DNA of 64,000 bases from Aphrocallistes beatrix (GCA_963281255.1 OY725489.1:4340001-4404000), one strand, 5' to 3'; shown: positions 20,408 through 31,158, counted from the first letter of the stretch. Numbers and translations are program-made. Notes: a model not told the origin generated them from the sequence alone.

Positions 20408-22317
20408 GAATACCGCCCTCGAAAAACATCACCTGACATTAAAAAAAAATTTTTATTGTTAATTCCATCGGATTATTGAGTAGTCTACCATCTAATCGTA
20501 CTTGTTGGGTGGTATTTATTTTGGTTTTTATGAACTGAGCATCTAAAGCTCAGTCGTACTAATAAACGGAAAGTTATTCGCGGTTTTGCAGCGCATTCAT
20601 CAATTATTTTCTAGCTTATCTGATATTTTTTCAAATATATGAACCTCAAAATGGTTTTAGCCCTTTAAATATTTTAAAACAGATGAATTTAGAAAAAGAG
20701 GCACTTAAAATCCGATCAAAAATATCTTTATGAGGGACTTCAGTTCTAAAATGCTCGGGAAATGGCCGTTGTGATATTAGCTATTGTGTATAGAAAAGAA
20801 TTCAGAACATTTTAGAAAAGAATTTGTTCAGATCCGACCATTAGTTCGTAAGTTATAGTATATTATAGGTAAAGTTCGGACATCAAACTTCTCTATGGCC
20901 CCGAAAATGCTCGATGTCAATGCTTAAAAACTATTGAAGATATATAATATATTATAATCTTAAATGAAAGGATATATATGATAATATATAGGTTCCTCAA
21001 ACATCTCTTTGTCAAAAAGTAAATATTTCTTGAATTATCATCGATTTTATTGTAATAAAAATTCTATGGAGAACTTTGAATAGATAAAATGGTGAATCTT
21101 GTCATGAATAAAGTTCCTAAAAGTAGCTATTATACTCAAAAAACATTTCAAAAGTCACCAGCAATGTGTGCAGAAATTTTGAAGCACTCAACATGATTAT
21201 TTTGGAAGTTCAGAGCACTTATCTCCAAAATTCGGTCAAAGCCCCCCATTTATGGTCCAAAAACAGATTCCTCCATTATTCGAGAAATATACACCCAAAT
21301 TCTTAGCTCTCAATTCCTATTATACGTTTCATGACGGTATATTTCTAATTCTTTAATCATTATTGTACTACATCGTATGGAATGCTAAGTATTAAATTTT
21401 TATCACGTGATTACGTAGCATTTTTCGAAAATCATAACTTTAAAACTAAAAGTCGTAGACTCTCGCTCTAACTTCTTAATATACTTTTTAGAAGTTCGTT
21501 ATTCATTCTAAACCGATGGATTATATTTTACAGTGCTAGGAGAATGAATTATATTTCTCAATTGGTTCAAAATATTCGGGGTTAGAGGCCTCAAGGTCAT
21601 TTGTGAATATTCAGTATAATTTTGCTATTTTCACCAAAATCTGTGGGAATATATCTAATTCATCAGTATAAATGAGATTAAATGCCCATGGATGCTTATA
21701 TTTATCGTTATTAGCTCATTTAAATCGTTATTAACATTAAAACTTCAAATCCCTATATCTCGGGACTTTAAAATTACAAAATTTACCGTCTTTCAAAAAT
21801 TTTAACTCAAAATTGCATTGAGATAGAGGTTTGAAAATTTCAGTTGTTCCATATCATTAGGCGATGAGTGTAGGACCACTCGATTTTCGATATCTTATAA
21901 ATTTGTGATTTTATTGCTGATTTCCAAAGAAAATCGGGCTTTTTTCGCCGTTTTTTGGTAATTTTTTTCAAAACCCTATAAAATTAACAATTTTGGTTAT
22001 TTTAACTTTCTCTGGTCCTATGCGATAGCGAATTTGATAGACTATATATGAATAAATTTTTGAAGCATTTGATCCAAACATGTGTTTCAAAAATATCACA
22101 GAGTGGAAGAGGACTTACCATTAAGATGTGCTAGGGAAAAACGGAAAAAAACGACTTTGAGACGCTGTAACTCAAAAACTAGAAATGCGAACCAAAAACT
22201 GTTTGGCATGTCTCAATATTTTTAATTGCACTACCTGCCCATGCTTAACATCTTGTATATTTCTATTCTTGATATATGCTGTAAGCCAAACCTATGGATT
22301 TTTCACTGGCGGTATCC
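20408..22317 (+). mobile_element. T1-A, 1910-bp non-autonomous TTAA element
   Basis: The ends are GAATACCGCCCTCGAAAAA and the inverse of GGATACCGCCAGTGAAAAA. TTAA flanks both sides (20404-20407 and 22318-22321). No long reading frame is present. The sequence is AT-rich with many short repeats of the type seen in T1-B and T1-C (46377-49727). TTAA is the target of both piggyBac and Kolobok elements. The GG start fits Kolobok better than the CC start of piggyBac, but no transposase is available to decide. Confidence 0.85.
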
Positions 22318-22340
22318 TTAACATCACTTTTTACTTACAA

Positions 22341-23405
22341 AATGAATGTCGGCGATCATGGGATTGAACTCCGTTCTAAAGCAATTGGAATGGTTGAAGG
22401 AAGTCTGACGCAAAAGCAAACTGCTGATAGGCTTGGGATTGGAGAAAGATCAGTAAGGAGATGGTGGAGCCTGCATAAATCTGGAGAAACTATGGCAACT
22501 AAGCTTCGTTCTGGGCGGCCAAAAATCTTAAACCGGGTTTCCCGGATTGTGATCAAGAAATCCTTGGGGAAGAGAAGGCAGTCAACCAGAAATTTGGCGA
22601 AAAGATTAACTATCAAAGGCAACCCCATCTCTCACATGACATTCCAACGTCACTAACCCAAAATCTTGATGCCAGAGCTTATAAACGCCCAAAATGGCCA
22701 AGAATAACGGATCGTATCCGAGAAAATCGTCTGACATTCGCTCGAAATCATGAGGATTGGTCTTCTGATGACTGGAAAAGGGTGTTCTGGTCTGATGAAT
22801 CTCCCTTTGAGTTATTCCATTCGCCAAACCCGCCGAATGACAGAGTCTGGGCCATTGGATCTCAGAATATTGAGCCCGTGTATCAGGTGAAATTTCCGGC
22901 GAAAGTTATGGTCTGGGGAATGATGTCGCATAGGGCTCTGTCGCAACTGCATATTGTACCTCAAAAACAGACTAAATGGAGCCTACTACAGAGATAATAT
23001 TTTGGAGAAAACCTGTTTAGATGCCATCAAGCGGACTAAAAGAAATAGGCCAGTTACTGAAAGGAAAATGTTGCTAAACATGTCCGATTTCATTTTCATG
23101 CAGGATGGCGCTACCGCCAATACAGCCAAAGCCTCTCAGGAATGGTGTTCAAAAAGGTTCCCTCGGTTTTGGAGGAAAGGAGAGTGGCCAGCGAACTCAC
23201 CTGACCTGAATCCGATTGAAAATCTCTGGGTTTTTTGTCCGAACGACTTGATGAAATGGGTCAGATTTTGAGGCTTGATGATCTAATTTATAACCTCAAA
23301 AAAGCATGGACTGAGATCCAATCAAGCCTGCTTGAAAACTTAGTCAATAGTATGCCTAGTAGGATGAAATTAGTAATACAAAATAGTGGATAATATATTG
23401 GTAAA
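22341..23405 (+). pseudogene. Tc1-A transposase, DD37E, frameshifted
   Basis: Begins MNVGDHGIELRSKAIGMVEG at 22341, just right of the T1-A insertion. The helix-turn-helix regions are readable to about codon 105. Frameshifts follow near 22650, 22970 and 23230. Catalytic motifs remain: FWSDESPFELF, FMQDGATANTA and NSPDLNPIENLW, again with 37 residues between the last two. In the second motif the usual PAHTA is TANTA. The C-terminus ends NSG, stop, YIGK, so one more stop lies in the last codons. It is closely related to the intact gene at 12082-13152. Confidence 0.88.
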
Positions 23406-24203
23406 TAATTAAAGACAGTACACACTGATTGAGTTATTGAAATATACCATAATACAACCGGCCAAGACTTTTGTTACACCCTACCCTGTATAAGTAAATT
23501 TTATTTTCCAATGTAATCCCCATCCTTTTCTATAACTAGTTTAACACGATTCGGCATGCTACAGATTAAATTTGCTAAAAAATCTGGAGGGATTGATCTC
23601 CATGCTTCTATAAGATTTTTTTCCAGGCCCTTTAGAGTATTTGAATCTCCCATTTCGCTGATCTTCTCTTTCATATATGCCCACACGTTTTCAATTGGGT
23701 TAAGGTCAGCCGAGTTACCTGGCCATTCCGCTTTACACCAGAAGTTTGGGAACTTCTTTGAACACCATTCTTGGGTCGAAATGGCGGTGTGAGCTGGCGC
23801 ACCATCCTGCATAAAAAATAACTCGGACATGTTTGGTAGCATTGACCGCTCTAAAATTGAGCCTCTCTTCGTTTAAGTTTAATCGCATCCAAACAAGTTT
23901 TGACTAATATCGAGTCTCTATAATAAGCTCCATTAACCATCTGCCCTTTCGGTATTAAATGCAATTCCGACACTGCTTGAAAGGAAATCATCCCCCACAC
24001 TTGAATTTTCTGTAGAAATTTAATACGGAGACATGGCTCAATGTTTCTTGAAGATTTTGACCAAACTCTGTTGTTCTGGCGATTTGGAAGAGAAAATAGT
24101 TCAAAGGAGGATTCGTCGCTCCACAGGACCTTTTTCCATTGCTCGATTGTCCATTTTTCTGTTTTACGGGCGAATTTTAGTCGATTTTCATTTTTTCCGT
24201 TAA

Positions 24204-25418
24204 GGTTGGTGTTTCCCATGCGAAACTTGTTTTTTATTATAAATGTGCTCAAATTGCTTTTTTATCATTTTTAGATCCTTATAGGGGTTCTAAAAATAAT
24301 CCCGATATTTATAACTCCAGCCCCAATATTTCGCCACTTTGAGCCACTTGTATCACCTGGTGTCGCTCTAAAAACGACACATTTTAAATGCGAAATGTCC
24401 CACAGCTATAACTTCTTTCAACAGTGTCAGATCATCTTTTTAATGCTGAATTCATGCTCAGAACTAGATTTCCAGCAATTTGATATATATATTGGCCATA
24501 TTTGGAAACATTTTGTTTGACCGTGCCTAGCAACGGCCAGGAATTTTTTAACATTCCTGGCCGTTACTAGGAAAAGGCAACCAAAAATATTTCCAAATAT
24601 GGTCAATATATATATCAAATTGCTGGAAATTTAGTGCTGAGTACGAATTCAGTATTCAAATAACGACCTGGCATAGTCAAATAAAGTTATAGGTATGGGA
24701 TTTCGGCGGAAACTGTCGGACATGGTCATTTTTGGGCCCCCAGTGATAACTGTCAACTTTTTCACACTTTTGAAGGTGACATGATGTTAAAATATTTGAT
24801 ATGTCATATTTTGAAGTTAAGTACTACTATAAGTTGTTGATTTAGGATGTTTTGATGTTATTTATTATCAGAATACAGTAAAAACTAATGGAAATCAAGC
24901 CTTTCTGAAGAAAATTGCTTTGAAGCCAGTTTTTAGCACTTAAAAAAATCAATTTACAATGGAGGAATCTCTAGTTACAAAGGTCGTAGAGTTAAAAACT
25001 CGACGGTTTTAGAAAGATCTCGTCACGTAGAACAAAATGATAGAGACAGATTTTTGATATTCTACTTTAGAAAAAAGTTAAAATATTTTTCCTTACGAAA
25101 ATCTGCCTCTAAATTTGTATAAACGAAATTTGAAAGAAAAAATTATTTGGGTTAAAATTTAAAATTCTATTCCTATTATTTTCTTAATTTAACCATTTCG
25201 TGCAAGAATAATTGAGTAAAAGAGGCATAAGGCATTGAAGTTTCTTTGAATATCCTCTATAAATTAGGTCATTTGGGAAAAAAATAATTTTTCTCTTACT
25301 TCTTGGGCTCTCGAAAAGTGTATTTTTGCAGATAACTCATCGAGAATAGTTTCCACCAAAAATTTCAGGATAAAATAATGAAAACTTTTAAAGTTAGTTC
25401 TGGAAGGAAACACCAACC
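24204..25418 (+). mobile_element. T2-a, 1215-bp TTAA element inside a transposase gene
   Basis: The 13-bp ends GGTTGGTGTTTCC are exact inverse repeats, flanked by TTAA (24200-24203 and 25419-25422). Joining the flanks with a single TTAA restores the order of conserved transposase segments on both sides, which proves the insertion. A central hairpin lies at about 24472-24635. The region left of the right end, read on the minus strand, resembles the small reading frame kept in T2-b and T2-c (LDELSAKIHFS). Either Kolobok or piggyBac could mobilise it. Confidence 0.87.
24472..24635. repeat. Central hairpin of T2-a
   Basis: An inverted repeat with arms of about 75 bp: ccagcaatttgatatatata on the left and its inverse on the right, with a GC-richer core tagcaacggccaggaattt / attcctggccgttactagg and a very short loop. 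The same structure is present at about 55155-55318 in T2-c and, split by a transposon, at 44535-46005 in T2-b. Confidence 0.85.
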
Positions 25419-25584
25419 TTAATCGGGGCTTTTTGGTCTTTTGTAAGATTTTAGGCCAAGAGTACCCTTTAGATAACGGTATACTGTTGATTTTGAGATG
25501 GTTATTCCGCTATTGGATAATCTAGTAGCAATTCTCCGCGTTGATTGTCTCCTTTTCCCCACAGATTTCGAAATTCAATTTATT

Positions 25585-26140
25585 CAAATTAATTCAAATT
25601 AAGTATGCAATATTGTTTATTTTTAGATTCTCATTTCTATTTAGTCGAGAAGGAATTGGGAACGCGGAATTTGACCTAAAATCAAATCGGAATTTCACCC
25701 AAAGAAATTTAGGAAGTAGGAATATGACCTAAAATTGAAGTAGAGAGAAAGTTGGTATTTTAGGTTTGAAATAGTGTTCAATTGAGTGTGAAAGTGGCAT
25801 TTTTATTCGTAAGAGGGGATACTGTGTTGCATTTTAGGTTTTATTCCTACTTAGTACGTTTCAGATAATTTTCCTACTTCCCGAATTTATTAAGGTCAAT
25901 TCCTGCGTCCCAAGGAATTCCATTCTTACCATGTTTCGATTTGAAATAAAGAAATTAAGTATACAATATTGTTTATTTTTAGACACTCGTTTCCATTTAG
26001 TCCAAAAGAAATTCTATTTTGCCATGCTTATTTGAGAGAAATTAAGTATACAATATTATTTATTTTCAGACTCTCGTTTCTATTTAGTCGAGAAGGAATT
26101 ATATTCCTTCCATGCTTTTTTGAGAGAAATTAAGTTACCT
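25585..26140. repeat. Roughly 95-bp tandem repeat, right part
   Basis: Units contain ttaagtatgcaatattgttt, tttagactctcgtttc and tatttagtcgagaaggaatt. At least three partial or complete units are visible (25585, 25955 and 26040). A 253-bp MITE interrupts the array at 25658-25910. Confidence 0.65.
25658..25910. mobile_element. 253-bp MITE with 8-bp target duplication
   Basis: The left end is GGGAACGCGGAATTTGACCT and the right end is the inverse of GGGACGCAGGAATTGACCT. AAGGAATT is duplicated exactly at 25650-25657 and 25911-25918. The surrounding tandem repeat provides uninterrupted copies of the target (gagaaggaattat). Eight base pairs suits hAT or P-type transposases, but the GGG ends are not typical of hAT. 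Confidence 0.82.
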
Positions 26141-26319
26141 TTAATGGATAACACGAGGCACTCGTGAAACTAAACTCAATCGAAGAGTTAATAAAGCGGG
26201 ATATCCGAATAAAAACGAGACAGTTGGCATGTATACTATGATTTCTTGTGAATTTAATTTATGGGCATTCGTATTCAAAAGGAATAAACATGTTTAATCA
26301 ACCTAGAACTCTTAAATAC

Positions 26320-26700
26320 GTTTATTTTCAAATGGAGTGCAGTTAAGGGCACTTCTAAGTGGTTGTTTTATTATAGTTTTTTTATATAGAACTGAGCTGT
26401 GAATAGGTTGATTCGAAAAGTGAATATTTTCATGGAATGTTACTACATTCCAGCGTTGCTATGGAAACGCATTTTGATCAGTTGAGGTCATGTCTTGCAA
26501 ACCGCAATAACTATGCATTCAAAGTTGATCTTATTTGATGGCCAATAGACTATTTCCTATAAAGCCACAACATAATTACCACGTCTAGATTCAATGGTTT
26601 ACGAGTTATTAGACAAATGATCACTTTGGTCACAATTGGTAATTTGTCTAATAACTCGTAAACCATTGAATCTAGACGTGGAAATTATGTTAAAGTCTTA
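26320..26700. mobile_element. Truncated foldback related to FB1
   Basis: The left part (gggcacttctaagtg, tggaatgttactacattcca, tgctatggaaacgc) matches the FB1 arm at 18095-18230. A central inverted repeat (tctaataactcgtaaaccat and inverse) lies around 26590-26690. The right arm is lost after about 26700. Confidence 0.7.
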
Positions 26701-26737
26701 TATAAGAATAAAGTCTGTGGTTAACTATACAACAGAC

Positions 26738-27794
26738 CATAGCCTCCTCTAATAATGCCTCACAGTAGACTGAAAATCATGGACTAGGGATGAAGTAGTA
26801 GCCGAATGGATTAATACACGATTGGCCTAAAATCGTTAACCATGCTGAATAGGCATTAAGAATGTATTACCAGCATATATAAACATGGTATCAAAGTACA
26901 TATATCTGTTGGAAAAATTTCGATTAGTCATCATATCATTGCGTAACAGGTCATTCTAAAGACAATTTTAGCGATCTTCTAAGCTGTTTTAACCCTATTT
27001 CTAAATGATATTATGTGTGATTTTTGTGCTGAACCAAGATTAGTACGAGTTGATTTGAAAAATTTAGAATTTTTTATAAAATGTTGTTAAATTCCTACGT
27101 TGCTATGGTAAAGCATTTTGTTCAGAGCCATATCCTGCAAATTGTAAGAACTAGGTCTTCAAATCTGATCGTATTTGATAGGCAATGTCTGCTTCCTATC
27201 AGGTAATAATACAACTTGAACTTCTAAATTCAACGAGTTTTGAGTTATGGGTTGATTTTAAGAATGTGACCAAAACACTAAATTGTCGCATGACTCTATA
27301 ATCTGTGAATTTAGAAGTTTAAATTGTATTATTACCTAATAGGAAGTAGCCAATTGCCTATCAAATATGATCATATTTGAAGACCTAGTTCATACAGCTT
27401 GCAGGATATGGCTCAATTGATCAAAATGCTTTATCATAGCAACGTAGGAATGTAACAAAATTTCATTAAAAATTCTAAATTTTTCAAATCAACTCGTACA
27501 AATCTTATTTCTACAAAAAAATTCTACCTTAATAACATTTAGAAGTAGGATTTAAACAGCTTAGAAAATTGGCAAAATAGTGCTTAAAAGGACCTATTGC
27601 GCAATGATATGATGACTAATCGAAATTTTGACAACGGATATATATACTTGATGCCTTGTTTATATACTCTGGTAATACATTCTTAATGCATATTCTGCAT
27701 GGTTAACGATTTTAGGCTAATCGTGTATTAATTCATTCTGCTATTACCGCATCCATAGTTATTTTACTTTGAGGCATTATTAGAGTAGGATATG
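26738..27794. mobile_element. Foldback element FB2, 1057 bp, 7-bp target duplication
   Basis: Long inverted arms with the turn near 27260. The left end is CATAGCCTCCTCTAATAATG and the right end is the inverse of CATATCCTACTCTAATAATG. AACAGAC is exactly duplicated at 26731-26737 and 27795-27801. Arm sequences such as gattagtcatcatatcattg and attaccagcatatataaaca are shared with FB1. No reading frame. Confidence 0.85.
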
Positions 27795-28333
27795 AACAGA
27801 CTTATAATTCCGAATGAACATATCAATAGCAGAATGCGGTAAGAATGAGTGATATTATAGAGGAAGACATAAAAGCATTTTCAAAATTGTAGAAATTGAG
27901 AGCTGTCAGGTCAATTTTATATTTTTACAAAAGGCATAAAATTTTTAGTTAATTATAGAATGCGTTTACAGGTACAAAAATGTAAACAACTCAAAGAGAA
28001 CATATGGAAACCAAATCAATTTTTTTATACAATGAATTATGAATATGAACAGTAAATACCGAAAAATAAAACAGCTTCGAGCATGGCCTACTTAACTCAG
28101 GCCTCACAGTAGAATGGAAATATTGTACCAGGGATACAGTCGAAGCCGGTAATTGTTAATTAACCACAATATTTTATTCATGTTTATCTATTCACAATTA
28201 CCCATAACATTTTCATACAATCATGTTCGTATATACTTTAATTTGTAAAAATAGCAGTCATATATAATTTATTCATAATAATAAATATTTACATACATTT
28301 CTTTTTTGCACTAGCTACGTACTTACATTTGAA

Positions 28334-28781
28334 ATGTCGACCAGTTGCTCGGCACCTGGTTGCAAGAGTAACTACAAGTCTGAAGATCGCGTGACTCTTT
28401 TCAAGATGCCGCAGAAACCAGATCAACTTAAACACGCTTTGGTTCTGGCACTCCGTAGAGATGATATAGACGAGTTAAAGGCTGTTTACGTCTGCGTGAA
28501 GCACTTTAGGACTGAAGATATCGAGTACTCGCACAAGGTTCCCAACGGAGAAAATACTTTTCGCGAAATCCCTAGAGTGAACCCAAAGCTGAAGGATGAT
28601 GCTGTACCAGTCTTTCTACCAAGATGTCCCTCACACTACTCCCAATCTGCAGCTAAGCGAAGTCGTCGGTCTCTCGACTCAAAAGATGACGAGTTCCTCA
28701 ATCAAGCATTGACACTTAGCCTGAGATCTGATGCAGAAGAAAAAGAGGGATTCAAGGTTAGCTGCTTCCAGGAAATGCAAG
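28334..28781 (+). CDS. THAP-domain protein, first exon
   Basis: DNA-binding N-terminus of a P-like transposase. Starting at ATG 28334, residues 1-90 form a C2CH THAP zinc finger: C5 and C10 in SCSAPGCKSNY, then VYVCVKHFRTEDIEYS with the second Cys and His, and the closing AVPVFLP. The next 60 residues are serine and charge rich with a KRSRR run. The frame reaches CAAG|GTGAGT at 28782, a consensus splice donor. Without splicing it runs on to 29005 with a hydrophobic, unconvincing tail. An acceptor at 29018 (tttctag) would keep the phase and add about 70 codons to 29230. This is the expected reading for a spliced P-type gene, but the second exon is uncertain. Confidence 0.75.
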
Positions 28782-29018
28782 GTGAGTTATCACTTATTTC
28801 TTTACCTAAAACCTGGTCATTATGGTACCCAGATGAACATAGCTTGATTTTTATGCGTCCTAGTTTAGAGAATTATAGTTTACTAGTTGTTTATTTGGTA
28901 CTAGTAACGTTCGATCTTCTATCAATGCCTTTTGTAAAAATGTGTTTTAAACATTTACTCAGTTGCCTAAGTGATATCATATTCGACAGCTTGAATCACT
29001 TGTGAATGAAATTTCTAG

Positions 29019-29230
29019 TGCGCCTTATCGATGTGAGCCATCTAAGAATTCTGAATCTACTGCTTCCCAAATATCATCAGCGAATGTTCATTATCCAACA
29101 AGCCATTGATATTATGCATACCAGTTCGGATGTGGAAACATCTGAGCATCCAGAAATTTGTCGACTCCAATTCATTCAATGCCAATTAGAAAACAGTCTT
29201 GTTCCCAAAATAGACGTAGATACAGCATAA
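29019..29230 (+). CDS. Possible second exon of the THAP gene
   Basis: From an acceptor-like tttctag at 29012-29018, the phase left by the donor at 28782 is open to a stop at 29230, giving VRLIDVSHLRILNLL and later SEHPEICRLQF. Another frame in the same DNA gives a serine-rich peptide (SSAPYRCEPSKNSESTAS) that looks at least as protein-like, so a frameshift may be involved. Low certainty. Confidence 0.3.
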
Positions 29231-29451
29231 ACAAGTATTATCTCTTATAACACATCCAGCTTGTTATACTAAGTATCTCCAGCACATGCCTTGCCTATCA
29301 CTTCCTCACTTCAATACTTTATAAAAATTGTACTATTCATTTGGGCTAGAAAATGAATTCTTTCCATTCCTGAGGCAAGCAACGTGTTCTTTTTCGAATT
29401 AACAAAAACATGTCATCCTTCAAATGGATGAATTTCACGTAAAACCCGGTA

Positions 29452-29635
29452 CAGTAGAACTCAGTTAGTACGTACTCGGGATACAACGTACTTCGGTTTA
29501 GTACATACTTATTTCTCTGAACCACATTTATTAAATAGATTCCTATGTAATATCAACTCGGTTAGTACGTACTTACGGATAGCACGTGTTTTTTTTCCGC
29601 TTCCTGGAGGGGTACGTACTAACCGAGTTCTACTG
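29452..29635. mobile_element. Tigger/pogo-type MITE, 184 bp
   Basis: The ends are CAGTAGAACTCAGTTAGTAC and the inverse of CAGTAGAACTCGGTTAGTAC, the CAGTAGAAC start being typical of Tigger elements. TA lies on each side (29450-29451 and 29636-29637). Non-coding. It is inserted in the P-like element. Confidence 0.85.
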
Positions 29636-29681
29636 TATATCATACAAGGGAAGCAAAATTATAGGATCCAATATATGTCCA

Positions 29682-29845
29682 GATAATCCTACGAAAACTG
29701 TAATTGTTATCATGGTCTCTAGCCTTCAGAAAAAATGGTCCTGCATTGTTCGTCTGTTACCATGAAGGACCACCGAGGAAAATTCTAGTCGAGCTTGCTT
29801 TAAACTCAATAGTAGATAGCAATGATTGTGATGTCTGGGAAAATA
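29682..29845 (+). pseudogene. P-type transposase RNase H fragment
   Basis: Two short frames in succession read TVIVIMVSSLQKKWSCIVRL and then ILVELALNSIVDSNDCDVW. The pattern of a hydrophobic strand, a KKW motif and a later EL-ALNS helix is that of the RNase H-like catalytic domain of P/THAP9-type transposases. A stop and a frameshift near 29765 separate the pieces. The second catalytic region is not found, so the element has lost most of its transposase. Confidence 0.5.
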
Positions 29846-30483
29846 CATGTCCTTCCTGCAATATTCCTCGTTTTTCGATTCTACGTAGGTTATTATTTGT
29901 TTCAGGAAATTGTACAAGTATGATAGCTACTTAGTAATAAAGTAAAAATTATAACTCCATGGTAGTATGTAGAGGAATTGAAAAACGTAAATTGGAAAAA
30001 TTTAACTCTTAATATCCTTATATTTTAATATAGTATGTGTTTAACTTTTTTCTTTATTTAGTTCAGCTGTAAGCGCAGCCAACCTTTCTCACATGCCAGT
30101 AACTCAACCCTCAATTTGTTAATCGGAGACAACAACAGCGCTAAAATGATCGAAATAAAGTTTATGTATTGTAAAACTGTTTTAATACATTATTAATTGT
30201 GATTGTAATAGTATTGTCTTGTTTATTTCAATTATTTAAATGAAATATATGATATTATCACTTCAATACTCAATATAGTATAGTATGATGGAGACATTTA
30301 AAATAGAAATTAATGAGGGTTAGATCAAATGTGAACGCTCAAGGCTATCACTCAAATCATTATGTACTAAAATTAGAACGAAATATTGAAAAGTTGGTAT
30401 TTCATTGTTCGGCTTCGATCGCATCCCTGGTCCAAATTTAACATTCTACTGTGAGGCCTGAGTTAAGTAGGCCATGCTTCGAG

Positions 30484-30700
30484 ATATTCATTTTTGTTAC
30501 GCCATAGTTCCGGTTTTCTTCGGGAGTTGGTATCAGTTCCAGTTTTCACAAAGAAAAGGAACTCAAAACTTAATTTACTAAAGTTTTTCGTATTTTCCAT
30601 ATGTAAAAACATAAGTATTGCAATTTATGAAAGAATTTGATGAATAATTTTCGAGTTATTCGAGTTTAAAATGGGATGGTGATTTTAGCAAAGTGAAAAT
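30484..30700. other. Non-coding stretch
   Basis: No supported gene or repeat. Confidence 0.4.
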
Positions 30701-30729
30701 CCTTGCTAAAACAGTAAAAAATTCAAAGA

Positions 30730-30965
30730 TTTGTGACGTCATAACTCAAAAACCACATGACCGATTGATCTGAAATTTTCACAAAAGTAGAGACATATCA
30801 GTGCCTTGTTGCACAGCAAATTTCAGACCAATCGGTTGATGGTGGTGAAATTATTGGTTTTTTGACATGGAATTCCCCATTACTGTATATTATTATAAAA
30901 TAGGAATTATGCGGCGCGGTTTGCGGACACTGCGTGTCTGCAGAGTCGTCATGCGGGCACCGGGG
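30730..30965. mobile_element. Fragment related to the Helitron-like H1 family
   Basis: Contains a TGACGTCA octamer (about 30734), a weak inverted pair accgattgatctgaaatttt / aaatttcagaccaatcggt, and the GC-rich hairpin word gcggacactgcgtgtctgc near 30920. That hairpin word resembles the H1 end ggcggacactttgtgtccgcc. Diverged, no ends. Confidence 0.45.
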
Positions 30966-31158
30966 ATCAATCAATAATTTAATATTGATCACTCTCACTA
31001 ATTAATGGCCAAATTAAGTAGGTGAAATTGAACTGTCATGTTAGATTATATTTTTGTTCCATACCTTAATCCCATTTAAATGATCTATAAATCTACAAGT
31101 ACCATTTTCATAAACATTATATTCTGCTTAGGGTAATAGTTATAAAATGGATCTATTT

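Larger units (their letters stand above)
20227..23488 (+). mobile_element. Tc1-A, DD37E element carrying a 1.9-kb insertion
   Basis: The left terminal repeat is CAGGGTGTAACAAAAGTATT at 20227. The right end is its inverse with a 5-bp duplication (taccctg after acacc). TA lies on both sides (20225-20226 and 23489-23490). The target was the 3' untranslated part of Tc1-B. T1-A occupies 20408-22317, in the leader before the transposase start. Confidence 0.88.
23501..25570 (-). pseudogene. Tc1-B transposase, DD37E, split by T2-a
   Basis: Minus strand. The N-terminal piece (25570-25423) reads GKRRQSTRRIATRLSNSG and then SKSTVYRYLKGTLGLKSYKR. T2-a interrupts it at a TTAA. The remainder (24200-23501) contains WSDESSFELFSLPN, a frameshift near 23850, FMQDGAPAHTA and NSADLNPIENVW with 37 residues between the catalytic D and E. 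The P of NSPDLNP has become A. It ends KDGDYIGK. Small indels near the insertion add to the damage. Confidence 0.87.
20163..25575 (-). mobile_element. Tc1-B, DD37E element split by nested insertions
   Basis: The left end is CAGGGTGTCCCATAAGTATT at 20163, with TA before it. Its 3' non-coding part is split at 20226/23489 by Tc1-A, and the coding part at 24203/25419 by T2-a. The coding strand is minus. The N-terminal end fades into the tandem repeat near 25575, so the second terminal repeat and roughly the first 60 codons are missing. Removing the insertions leaves about 0.9 kb of element, which is short of the roughly 1.3 kb expected. Confidence 0.8.
28082..30476 (+). mobile_element. P-like element with THAP gene, 2395 bp
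   Basis: Terminal inverted repeats begin CATGGCCTACTTAACTCAGG and extend about 35 bp through cctcacagtagaatg. CTTCGAG is duplicated at 28075-28081 and 30477-30483. The ends resemble those of FB1 and FB2 (CATAGCC, then a tact/tcct block, then gcctca-cagta). It encodes a THAP domain and retains a fragment of P-type RNase H-like transposase. A Tigger-type MITE has inserted at 29452. CATG-starting ends and a THAP protein fit the P superfamily. The 7-bp duplication differs from the 8 bp of the Drosophila P element. Confidence 0.82.

Noticed and set aside
20408-22317. Search for a hidden transposase in T1-A, T1-B and T1-C
   Set aside because: No frame longer than about 70 codons is conserved between copies. 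The family appears non-coding.
28782-29005. Unspliced continuation of the THAP frame (hydrophobic, LVVYLVLVTFDLL)
   Set aside because: It lies after a consensus splice donor and has intron-like composition, so it is more likely intronic than a membrane segment.
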